Source of the DNA: JBCBGF01 sp038526915 | Lineage (GTDB): Bacteria; Pseudomonadota; Alphaproteobacteria; Rhodobacterales; Rhodobacteraceae | Assembly: GCA_038526915.1 (NCBI GenBank) | Contig: JBCBGF010000001.1 | Coordinates: 248,001-312,000, forward strand | DNA: 64,000 nucleotides | Reading direction: 5' to 3' | In this document: in pieces, positions 1 to 7,573 of the stretch | Position numbering within the stretch: position 1 is the stretch's first letter | Layout: each line of letters begins with the position of its first letter | Made by a program: the position numbers and the translations under genes | Notes under the pieces: generated by a model | The model's database searches: none | The model's input: only the letters and a program-made list of their open reading frames with translations | Told to the model about the DNA's origin: nothing

Positions 1-692
1 AACTCTTCCTGCGTGGCGTCCTTGCCTGCGATGAACTGCACGTCATCGACCATCAGCACATCGACCGAGCGGAAAAGCTGTTTGAAGCCGATCATCTCCT
101 TGTCGCGCAGCGCCTGGACGAAGCGGTACATGAACTGTTCCGCCGACAGGTAGACGACGCGCAAATCCGGGCTGCGGCTTTGCAGATCCCACGCGATAGC
201 GTGCATCAGGTGCGTTTTACCAAGACCGACACCGCCATAGAGGAACAGCGGATTGAACGTAACTGGGCCGCCTTCCGCCACGCGCTTGGCCGCGGCATGG
301 GCCAGTTCATTGGGCTTGCCCACAACAAAGCTGTCGAACGTAAAGCGCGCGTCCAGCGGCGCACCAGGCAAGTCAACCGAAGCGGGGGCCAGCGTTGCGG
401 TCTTTTCTGACATGTCCACCCCATTTGTCTTCTGTTCTGGCACTGCATCGATGTTGGTCACCTCGAAGGCGACGCGGGCCACCGGTTCGCCCGAAGTGTT
501 GAGCACACGCAGGATCTGATCGCCAAAGTTGCGCGATACCCAGGTGCCCATGAACTGGGTCGGCACGTTGAACGTGGCCACGCCGTTTTCCAGCGCAGCG
601 AACTCAAGCGGCTCTATCCAATTGGTGTAGTTGTTTTTTCCGACTGTCCCAATAAGGCTTTCACGAAGGTGTCCCCATGTCTCATTCGTCAT
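1..692 (-). CDS. dnaA: Chromosomal replication initiator DnaA (partial, C-terminal part outside window)
   Basis: Encodes the initiator ATPase that binds DnaA boxes and opens the replication origin. The first 230 residues are present; the gene runs off the left edge. Domain I (residues 1-65, starting MTNETWGHL) is followed by a short linker (about 66-115) and the start of the AAA+ domain, with Walker A GGVGLGKT at 153-160 and Walker B DVLMVDDVQF at about 211-220. The ATG at 692 fits the family N-terminus. A GANTC site (696-700) lies only four bases upstream of the start codon. rpsT lies upstream in the same orientation, a common alphaproteobacterial arrangement. Identification is very secure; only the length of the missing part is unknown. 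Confidence 0.97.
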   Translation of the reverse strand, partial: MTNETWGHLRESLIGTVGKNNYTNWIEPLEFAALENGVATFNVPTQFMGTWVSRNFGDQILRVLNTSGEPVARVAFEVTNIDAVPEQKTNGVDMSEKTATLAPASVDLPGAPLDARFTFDSFVVGKPNELAHAAAKRVAEGGPVTFNPLFLYGGVGLGKTHLMHAIAWDLQSRSPDLRVVYLSAEQFMYRFVQALRDKEMIGFKQLFRSVDVLMVDDVQFIAGKDATQEE

Positions 693-1273
693 CCTGACTC
701 GACCTGTCCTTTAATGTGTTGCCAGTCGGCTGCCGCCGACCGCCGGGCCACCCCTATGATTGGGATGATTCCGGTGTCCCCGCACCCAGCATCACCTGAG
801 GAATGGATAGCGTGTCGGTAACCACGTGTGGCACCGATAGCGTGCACCTGTAACACAGCGGACCCGTAGTGAGACGAGGCTGGCAGGCCCCGACCCGGTG
901 GTGCGCTGCGCAATGGCGCAGGTTCCAATGGACATGGCGGAAATAGGCGCCGCGTGGAACACACATACGCGGTCAATACTATTCCGTCAGCGCCGGTCAC
1001 GTGGCAAATACGGCTTGCCCTATCCGGCTAAGATCAGGTCAAATCCAACGCAGCGCATCGGCTTGGCAGTGTCACACAGAACAGCGTTCAGCAGACCTGC
1101 AACCCCGACCTCATCTCATGTCCCCCCAAGACGATGTGAATCGCAGGACTGTGTTAGCAAGCCGCTCGCGCGGGTGGCAACACATCTTCATTGTTGACTC
1201 TGAGATTGTGCGGGCGAATCCCACTGGCTGTTTTGCGACAACTACTGGTTGTATTTAAGCGCGTACTTTCAAC
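693..1273. other. dnaA-rpsT intergenic region, no gene seen
   Basis: About 580 bases between dnaA and the rpsT terminator. Open frames here are short, mutually overlapping and resemble nothing recognisable. It should hold the dnaA promoter. GANTC sites occur at 696-700 and 1196-1200. I looked for DnaA boxes (TTATNCACA on either strand) and found no good match, so I do not call an origin here. Confidence 0.6.
696..700. promoter_or_regulatory. GANTC (CcrM methylation) site at the dnaA start
   Basis: GACTC lies four bases upstream of the dnaA ATG. The window encodes a CcrM-type methyltransferase that would be expected to methylate it. In Caulobacter, methylation of a GANTC site near dnaA affects its transcription. 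The regulatory role here is inferred from that precedent. Confidence 0.5.
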
Positions 1274-1303
1274 AAAAAAGCGCGCCAGAAAAGCGCGCTT
1301 TTT
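1274..1303 (-). terminator. Rho-independent terminator of rpsT
   Basis: Reading on the minus strand, an 11-bp perfect stem (AAAAAGCGCGC paired with GCGCGCTTTTT) with a 7-base loop ends in a run of T. It lies 25 bases past the rpsT stop codon, exactly where a terminator is expected. Confidence 0.85.
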
Positions 1304-1327
1304 GAGACTTTGTGGCCGGGGGTATCC

Positions 1328-1591
1328 TCACCCGATGGCCTTCACCCGGGCCGACAGCCGCGACATTTTCCGCGCTGCTGTGTTCTTGTGATAGACCCCT
1401 TTGGTCACGCCCCGCATCAGTTCGGGCTGAGCTGCGCGCAGGGCCGTTGTTGCCGCATCGCTATCGCCCGAGGCGATCGCTTCCTCGACTTTACGAAGGA
1501 ACGTGCGGATGCGCGACCGGCGCGCTTTGTTAACGGCGAAGCGGCGCTCATTCTGGCGGGCGCGCTTTTTGGACTGGGGCGAATTAGCCAT
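1328..1591 (-). CDS. rpsT: 30S ribosomal protein S20
   Basis: Encodes the small ribosomal protein S20, which binds the 5' domain of 16S rRNA during 30S assembly. The 87-residue length matches the family. The N-terminus MANSPQSKKRARQNERR and the later GVTKGVYHKNTAARKMSRL stretch are diagnostic: lysine/arginine-rich helices, with the conserved helical end KNTAARKMSRL. The gene stands alone, with its own terminator just downstream and dnaA following in the same direction. Nothing in the reading frame is unusual. Confidence 0.97.
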   Translation of the reverse strand: MANSPQSKKRARQNERRFAVNKARRSRIRTFLRKVEEAIASGDSDAATTALRAAQPELMRGVTKGVYHKNTAARKMSRLSARVKAIG

Positions 1592-1695
1592 GCGGTACGG
1601 TTCCCATTCGGGTCGGATTGATCATTCGAAGCCGCGCTTCTAGGCGCGAGTCGGCGCCCTGTCAACCGGGTAGGGCAGGCATACCAAGGCCAGCA

Positions 1696-2472
1696 TCACT
1701 TGTCGCGAAACTGCGCCTCGCGCTTGTCGATAAAGGCATTCATGCCTTCGGTCTGATCCTCTGTCGCAAACAGGGCGTGGAACAGGCGGCGTTCGTACAA
1801 AAGCCCCTCGGCCAGGGTCGTCTCAAAGCTGCGATTGACGGCTTCCTTTACGGCCATGCTGGTGATTGTCGACTTCTCGACGATCTTCTGCGCGGCGGCC
1901 ATCACCTCTTCCATAAGCTTCTTGGCCGGCACCACGCGGCTGACGAGACCTGCCCGCTCCGCCTCTTCGGCATCCATGAAGCGGCCGGTCAGGTGCATCT
2001 CCATCGATTTCGATTTGCCCACCGCGCGGGTCAGGCGCTGGGTCCCGCCCATGCCCGCCACAACGCCCAGGTTGATCTCAGGCTGGCCGAACTTGGCGGT
2101 GTCGGCGGCAATGATGAAATCGCACATCATCGCCAGTTCGCACCCGCCGCCCAGCGCATAGCCCGCAACGGCAGCGATCACCGGTTTGCGGCAGGTCTCG
2201 ACCGTCAGGACATCCTTGCCGAACAGATCGGAAGTGAACACATCGACAAAACTGCGGCCTGCCATCTCGGTAATGTCGGCCCCGGCGGCGAACGCTTTGT
2301 CCGACCCGGTGATGACGATGCAGCGCACCTTGTCATTTTCTTCCGCCTCGCGCAGGGCCTGAGAAAGCTCACCCAACAGCTCAAGGCTCAGCGCATTGCG
2401 CTGTTCGGGGCGGTTCAGGGTGATGAGGCAGACATGATCCTCGGTTTCGACAATCAGCGTATTGAAAGCCAT
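1696..2472 (-). CDS. Enoyl-CoA hydratase (crotonase family)
   Basis: Encodes a cytosolic enoyl-CoA hydratase that adds water across the double bond of trans-2-enoyl-CoA in fatty-acid beta-oxidation and related acyl-CoA routes. At 258 residues it has the usual crotonase length. The oxyanion-hole segment AFAAGADITEM is at about 60-70. The two catalytic glutamates of true hydratases are both present: E112 in GGGCELAMMCD and E132 in FGQPEINLG. GMGGTQRL follows at 141-147. Retention of both glutamates favours a genuine short-chain hydratase over an isomerase or other crotonase relative. The substrate range cannot be read from sequence. It sits between rpsT and mutM on the same strand without obvious coupling. 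Confidence 0.9.
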   Translation of the reverse strand: MAFNTLIVETEDHVCLITLNRPEQRNALSLELLGELSQALREAEENDKVRCIVITGSDKAFAAGADITEMAGRSFVDVFTSDLFGKDVLTVETCRKPVIAAVAGYALGGGCELAMMCDFIIAADTAKFGQPEINLGVVAGMGGTQRLTRAVGKSKSMEMHLTGRFMDAEEAERAGLVSRVVPAKKLMEEVMAAAQKIVEKSTITSMAVKEAVNRSFETTLAEGLLYERRLFHALFATEDQTEGMNAFIDKREAQFRDK

Positions 2473-2532
2473 GGATCCCCACGTGCATGGACAACAGTCG
2501 CAAGGCTTAACAGCCGTAGCGGGCGGTTCAAG

Positions 2533-3384
2533 CTATCTTTGGCATTGCCGACAGTAAAAGGTCGACCGGCCCGACTGGACGATGCGCTCAATGGTCCCGC
2601 CACAATTCGGTGTCGGGCAAGGTGCGCCTCCGCGGCCATACGCGCGGAAGGCATGCTGAAAATATCCCAATTCCCCATCGGCTTGGCGGTAATCGCGTAG
2701 CGATGATCCGCCAGCAGCAATCGCCTCGGCCAGAACGTCACGGATCACCGGGACAAGCGTCCGAACCCGCCGGGCGGCAATCCGCCCGGCCTTGCGCGTT
2801 GGCGCGATCCCGGCCCGGTGCAGCGCTTCGCAGACGTAAATGTTGCCAAGCCCCGCGACGATTCGCTGATCGAGAAGTGCGGCCTTGATGGGCGTCATCC
2901 GGCCCATGAGTGCGGCCACCAGATAGTCTTCGTTGAACGCGTTCCCCAAAGGCTCAGGCCCCAGCTTGTCGATCAGCCAGTGATCTTCAACCGCATCGGT
3001 GGCGGTCAAATCCATCGCCCCGAACCGGCGGGCATCGTTGAAGGTCACCCGGGCGCCGCCTTCGATATCAAAGACGATGTGATCGTGCTTCTCGGGCGCG
3101 GGGTGTTCGTGGTGGAACTGGCCCAACGTGTCGCCCGCGATCAGGATCCGGCCCGACATGCCCAAGTGAATGATCAGCGTCTCACCCGACCCCAGGTCAG
3201 CCAGAATGTATTTCGACCGACGGCGCAGGGCCGTGATGCGCTGGCCGGTCAGCCGGTCGGCCATCCGCTCAGGCAAAGGCCAGCGCAGATCGGGCCGCCG
3301 CACATCGGCGCGCGTGATCACGCGCCCCTCGATGACTGGCTGCAGGCCGCGGCGAACAGTCTCGACCTCTGGCAATTCAGGCAC
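2533..3384 (-). CDS. mutM: Formamidopyrimidine-DNA glycosylase (Fpg/MutM)
   Basis: Encodes a bifunctional glycosylase/AP lyase that removes 8-oxoguanine and formamidopyrimidines in base-excision repair. The start is a GTG at 3384, which gives the invariant N-terminus (M)PELPEVETVRRGL. Proline 2 becomes the catalytic N-terminal nucleophile and glutamate 3 is the partner residue. The open frame extends 76 codons further upstream, but that part is not conserved and would overlap ubiE. The 283-residue length is normal. The C-terminus carries the four-cysteine zinc finger (CPTPNC, then YCRQCQR at the very end) needed for DNA binding. It is divergent from ubiE, with 88 bases between the start codons. 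Confidence 0.96.
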   Translation of the reverse strand: MPELPEVETVRRGLQPVIEGRVITRADVRRPDLRWPLPERMADRLTGQRITALRRRSKYILADLGSGETLIIHLGMSGRILIAGDTLGQFHHEHPAPEKHDHIVFDIEGGARVTFNDARRFGAMDLTATDAVEDHWLIDKLGPEPLGNAFNEDYLVAALMGRMTPIKAALLDQRIVAGLGNIYVCEALHRAGIAPTRKAGRIAARRVRTLVPVIRDVLAEAIAAGGSSLRDYRQADGELGYFQHAFRAYGRGGAPCPTPNCGGTIERIVQSGRSTFYCRQCQR

Positions 3385-3472
3385 GCCGCGCTCCTTCCCC
3401 GGTGAGGCGCACATTGCAGCGCCGTTGCAGCGCCCTATAAGAAGGGCTTGGTGACAAGGACGGCAAGCCCCG

Positions 3473-4225
3473 ATGAGTGACGACAGCGGAAAAACAACGC
3501 ATTTCGGTGACCGCACCGTGGGAGAAGACGAAAAGGCAGGGCTGGTCCACGGCGTCTTTTCCAATGTGGCATCGAAGTATGACATCATGAATGACGTGAT
3601 GTCGGGGGGCATTCACCGCCTTTGGAAAGACGCGATGATGGATTGGCTGGCGCCGCGATCCGGCCAGCGCCTGCTGGATGTGGCCGGCGGCACCGGGGAT
3701 ATCGCATTCCGGTTCCTGCGCCGCGCACCGGGGGCTGAGGCGGTGGTCTGCGACATGACCGAGCCGATGCTGACCGAAGGCAAGCGCCGGGCCGAGGCGG
3801 AAACCTTTACCGACAGGTTGGACTGGATCGTGGGCGATGCGATGGCCCTGCCCTTCGACGATGCGAGCTTTGATGTCTATACGATTTCCTTCGGCATCCG
3901 GAATGTGACCCGGATCGAAGATGCGCTGGCCGAGGCCTACCGCGTGCTGCGCCCGGGCGGGCGGTTGATGGTGCTGGAATTCTCGCAGCTTCCCAATGCC
4001 GGGCTGCAATGGGCCTATGATCGCTATTCCTACAACGTGATCCCGGCGATGGGTCAGGCGATTGCCGGGGATCGCGACAGCTATCAGTACCTGGTCGAGT
4101 CGATCCGCAAGTTTCCCGACCAGGATCGCTTTCTGGCGATGGTGCGGGCCGCGGGGTTTGAAAATGCCAAGTACCGCAACCTGTCAATGGGCATCGCCGC
4201 GCTGCATTCGGGGTGGAAGCTCTAG
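3473..4225 (+). CDS. ubiE: Ubiquinone biosynthesis C-methyltransferase UbiE
   Basis: Encodes the SAM-dependent methyltransferase that adds the C-methyl group to the benzoquinol ring in ubiquinone synthesis (and menaquinone, if made). It has 250 residues. The N-terminal VFSNVASKYDIMNDVMS signature is at about 28-44, SAM motif I DVAGGTGD at 69-76, and the second family signature (SFGIRNVT) near 140. The C-terminus ends in the expected HSGWKL. The stop codon is followed immediately by the start codon of ubiB, so the two ubiquinone genes are almost certainly translated from one mRNA. Confidence 0.96.
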   Translation: MSDDSGKTTHFGDRTVGEDEKAGLVHGVFSNVASKYDIMNDVMSGGIHRLWKDAMMDWLAPRSGQRLLDVAGGTGDIAFRFLRRAPGAEAVVCDMTEPMLTEGKRRAEAETFTDRLDWIVGDAMALPFDDASFDVYTISFGIRNVTRIEDALAEAYRVLRPGGRLMVLEFSQLPNAGLQWAYDRYSYNVIPAMGQAIAGDRDSYQYLVESIRKFPDQDRFLAMVRAAGFENAKYRNLSMGIAALHSGWKL

Positions 4226-5755
4226 GTGCGTGGCCCCCACAATATATTTCGGCTGATCCGCACCGGGGCCACGTTGGAACGGACCGGTGCGATGGGGGTG
4301 GTTCTGGATGCCTTCGACGCCCCGCGACCGCTTCGGCTTGTCGCGCGCATCCTGGGCTGGCCGTTCCGATGGATTGGGATCAAGGGCGACCCGGCCCTGC
4401 CGCCAGTCACGCGGGCGCTGACGGCGCTGGGGCCAGCCTACATCAAGTTTGGACAGATTTTGTCGACGCGGCCCGATGTGGTGGGCGATGAATTGGCGAT
4501 GCAACTGCGCGTCCTGCAGGACAAGCTGCCGCCCTTCCCCGTCTCAGTCGCCCGGCGCGTGATCGCGGCAGAGCTGGAAAAACCGGTCGAGACCCTGTTT
4601 TCCGAGTTCAGCGAACCCGTTGCCGCCGCCTCAATCGCGCAGGTCCACAAAGCGCGGCTAGCCGATACGGGCGAAGCGGTCGCGGTCAAGGTGTTGCGGC
4701 CGGGGATTGAGCGCGCCTTTAGCAAGGATATCGACGCCTTCTACTTTGCCGCCCGGATGATCGAAACTCTATCGCCCGCCTCGCGCCGATTGCGGCCCAT
4801 GGATGTGATTGCGCATTTCGAAGGCGTGGTCAGCGGTGAATTGGACCTGCGGCTAGAGACATCGAGCGCGGCGGAGTTCAAGGCCAACACCGAAGGCGAC
4901 GCAGGCTTTCAGGTGCCGCCCGTGCATTGGTTTTTGTCGTCGCGACGGGTGATGACCCTGGGCTGGGCCGAGGGGATCGCCCTGGGAGACGTGCACGAGA
5001 TCCGCGCGGCGGGGCATGATACAAACGCCTTGGGTGAGCGTGTGCTGACGCTGTTTCTGAGCCAGGCGCTGCGCGATGGGTATTTCCACGCCGATATGCA
5101 CCAGGGCAATCTCAAGCTTGCGCCCAATGGGGATATCATCGCGCTGGATTTCGGGATCATGGGCCGGATCGACGAGTACACGCGCCGGGTCTATGCCGAA
5201 ATTATCTTCGGCTTTATCCGAAAGGATTTCCGCCGCGTGGCCGAGGTGCATTTTGAGGCCGGGTATGTTCCGGCTGATCAGGACATTGATGAATTCGCCC
5301 GCGCGTTGCGATCGGTGGGCGAGCCGATTTTCGGGATGGACGCGTCGCGGATATCGATGGCGCGGCTTTTGACCTACCTGTTCGAGGTTACCGAACGCTT
5401 CGGCATGGAAACGCGGACCGAGCTGATCTTGTTGCAGCGGACAATGGTGGTGGTCGAAGGCGTCGCGCGATCCTTGAACCCACAGATCAACATCTGGGAC
5501 ACAGCGCGGCCGGTGGTCGAGAGCTACATTAAGGAAAACGTTGGACCCAAAGCGTTGCTGCGCGACCTCGCCCTGACGGCGCGGGTGCTGGCGCGGTTTG
5601 GTCCGAAGCTGCCAGGTCTGGCCGAGGCCGCGCTGATCCGTCAGACCGAAGACACGCCGCCCCCTGCCCAGCGAAACACCTTGCAGACGACAGCCCTTTT
5701 GCTGTCTGGCGCCGCCATCGGGGCGTTGGTGGTCGCAGTGTTGTCGGCGCTTTAG
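4226..5755 (+). CDS. ubiB: Ubiquinone biosynthesis protein UbiB (ABC1/ADCK atypical kinase family)
   Basis: Encodes the membrane-associated atypical kinase/ATPase needed for coenzyme Q synthesis, probably by helping handle lipid intermediates. The GTG start at 4226 directly abuts the ubiE stop codon. It has 509 residues. The family hallmark KFGQ motif is at 74-77, the nucleotide-binding region contains AVKVLRPG, the catalytic-loop-like HADMHQGN is followed by LDFGIMG, and a hydrophobic anchor lies at about 489-509. In many relatives coaBC follows, but here a gene-free gap and then the flagellar cluster follow. Confidence 0.95.
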   Translation: MRGPHNIFRLIRTGATLERTGAMGVVLDAFDAPRPLRLVARILGWPFRWIGIKGDPALPPVTRALTALGPAYIKFGQILSTRPDVVGDELAMQLRVLQDKLPPFPVSVARRVIAAELEKPVETLFSEFSEPVAAASIAQVHKARLADTGEAVAVKVLRPGIERAFSKDIDAFYFAARMIETLSPASRRLRPMDVIAHFEGVVSGELDLRLETSSAAEFKANTEGDAGFQVPPVHWFLSSRRVMTLGWAEGIALGDVHEIRAAGHDTNALGERVLTLFLSQALRDGYFHADMHQGNLKLAPNGDIIALDFGIMGRIDEYTRRVYAEIIFGFIRKDFRRVAEVHFEAGYVPADQDIDEFARALRSVGEPIFGMDASRISMARLLTYLFEVTERFGMETRTELILLQRTMVVVEGVARSLNPQINIWDTARPVVESYIKENVGPKALLRDLALTARVLARFGPKLPGLAEAALIRQTEDTPPPAQRNTLQTTALLLSGAAIGALVVAVLSAL

Positions 5756-6905
5756 GGCGTTTCCGGCTTAGTTCGAAACGCAGATCGGCTTTCGCGTTTG
5801 AGCCGTGGGCGAGAGGCAGCGAAGGACGACTTTGAGACTGCCGGAAATACTCAAGAACCCGCCGGAGCGGATACTGCGTTGTGAGGGACGCGCCTTGAGA
5901 GGCGCTGACAGGCGGCACATCGATTCAACACGTCGCCCTAGTCTCCAAGGAATAAAGGAAGGATCGGCGGGAATGGGGATCCTGAAATGTGTTGTCAGCC
6001 GTCCATGTAACGACCAGTCATCGGCACTCGCACTCAATTGGGTCGGGAAAGACGATGCGTAGTTGAGATGATGCCGGAAGCGGTCGAGATTGCTTCGCTC
6101 TTCGAAGCAGCCCTTAAGCACGGCCAATATAAGCGTCGGTTTCACATCCCAAACACCATCGAGAACATAGAGGCAGCACTGGGAGAGGAAAACGCAGCTC
6201 AGCGAGCTCGCACTGAAGCCGCGTGGACGCTGCCCTGTTCCGGCTGCCGTAGCCCTTTAGTCCCAGACCCGAATGTTGGTATCCACCGTCCGGTACGTTC
6301 TCGCGCGTGTGAATATAGACCCCAATCTAGCATCCAATCACGGGGCCCCGGTACCAGGCCATGAAACTCACCCGAGATGGGTATCGATCTCGCCCCGTTT
6401 TCGCTGTCACGCTAGGAGGCTCGTTTCGGCACAGACCGACCCGAACCACGCGGATCGAACACGGTAACCGGCGCCGGCCACCACCACTCAAGCACGGCGA
6501 ACCGTTATGAGCTTTATAGCAGCGTCCCGGAACGCAGGTCCGTTCTAGCGGGCCGTGTCATGTGATCGAACGAACGTTGTCTCCAGATGTCTTTCACCGG
6601 ATGGCGAAGGCGGCCTTGATGGTTCGCGGAAATGGCCCCTTTCAAAAGCAAAGGCAGTTGTGCTCGTTTACCCAAATGGCCCTCTTCAGAAGCAACGGCG
6701 GATACATGGACCGTCTCGGCGGGTCCCAAGGAAACGCCCATCCTCGGTCGCGCACACCGAAAAGGCCGCTGATCCCAACACAGCACACCCCTGCCAGCGC
6801 CACCTGACCTGCGGTTGTTCGCACATGCACCGACACCCAGCCACCAAGACGGGACGGTGACCCTCTCACACCCCAAGCGCTAAGCCCCAGACGTATCCGG
6901 CCAAA
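5756..6905. other. 1.15-kb gap between ubiB and flgD, no supportable gene
   Basis: Both strands carry only short, overlapping frames of low-complexity, arginine/serine-rich type with no recognisable family. The base composition is slightly less GC-rich than the neighbours. An imperfect 26-base direct repeat (6630-6655 and 6674-6699) is the only structure I noticed. This is probably decayed sequence or the junction where the flagellar island meets the housekeeping genes. A small unrecognised gene cannot be excluded. Confidence 0.5.
6630..6699. repeat. Imperfect direct repeat, two 26-base copies
   Basis: Copy one at 6630-6655 and copy two at 6674-6699 share the frame AAATGGCCC..TTCA.AAGCAA.GGC with a few mismatches, 44 bases apart. 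The offset is not a multiple of three, so this is not a repeated codon block in one frame. It may mark a small duplication in decaying sequence. Confidence 0.5.
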
Positions 6906-7562
6906 TTAATCCGACCGCAGACCGGTAACCTTGTCCACCGACACACGCGATCCGTCGGAGAACACAACCATACCGGCACCGTCTTCAATCCGCGCTTCGG
7001 TGATGCGGCCATAGACGTCTGCTGGCTCAAATGAAATCGGTTGCCCCTGTGCGGACGCCTCGGTCTCAAAACTATAGAAGCCGGGGGGAACCGGCGCGCC
7101 AGACGCATCGGTCCCGTCCCATGTCACTTGGTCTGCCGGCAAGGCGAGGGCCATGCGCTGCACCTCACCACCATCGGACCCGCGGACCACCAGGGTTGCC
7201 TGATCCGCGTCGGTCGGAATATTGGGGAAGACGGTGACGGGGGTTCCGTCAAAATCGGCGGCCACAGGCGCGCGCCCCTCCATGCCGACCCAACCGGCAT
7301 ATTGACCGATGCCACCGATGTTCATCTGTGCGCTCAGGCTAGACAGCAGGTCATTGGTAAGGACCTGCTGCTCCACCCCCGAAAACGTCGCGAGCTGAAC
7401 GGCGAAATCCGTGCTCTCGATCGGGTTCAAAGGGTCCTGGTTTTCCATCTGCGCCGTGAGCATGCGCAGAAACGTATCAAAGTCCGAACTCAGCGACGAC
7501 GTGCTGCTCGCAGGCGGCTGCGGGGCAGGACTTGGTGCGGTGGTGACGGTGTTTACTTCCAT
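6906..7562 (-). CDS. flgD: Flagellar hook capping protein FlgD
   Basis: Encodes the scaffold that caps the growing hook and lets FlgE subunits assemble. The start ATG at 7562 is preferred because AAAGGAG lies five bases upstream; an in-frame ATG at 7577 has no such site. The product has 218 residues. The conserved N-terminal block (FLRMLTAQMENQDPLNPIESTDFAVQLATFSGVEQQ, described here as the FLxMLxxQ..NQDPLNP signature) is followed by a FlgD tudor-like/FnIII-like region. It is downstream of fliK in the same direction, and the two genes nearly touch. The pairing of the hook-length ruler with the hook cap is common. Confidence 0.93.
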   Translation of the reverse strand: MEVNTVTTAPSPAPQPPASSTSSLSSDFDTFLRMLTAQMENQDPLNPIESTDFAVQLATFSGVEQQVLTNDLLSSLSAQMNIGGIGQYAGWVGMEGRAPVAADFDGTPVTVFPNIPTDADQATLVVRGSDGGEVQRMALALPADQVTWDGTDASGAPVPPGFYSFETEASAQGQPISFEPADVYGRITEARIEDGAGMVVFSDGSRVSVDKVTGLRSD

Positions 7563-7573
7563 GAAGGCTCCTT

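Noticed and set aside
693..1273. Chromosomal origin next to dnaA
   Set aside because: No DnaA-box-like sequences were found on either strand; in many alphaproteobacteria the origin lies elsewhere. A GC-skew plot would be decisive.
1618..2700. 360-residue plus-strand open frame opposite the enoyl-CoA hydratase gene
   Set aside because: It is a shadow: histidine/arginine-rich composition typical of GC-rich antisense frames, while the minus strand encodes a clear crotonase with both catalytic glutamates.
6038..6364. 108-residue open frame in the ubiB-flgD gap
   Set aside because: No recognisable family, no convincing ribosome site, and composition like the surrounding non-coding DNA.
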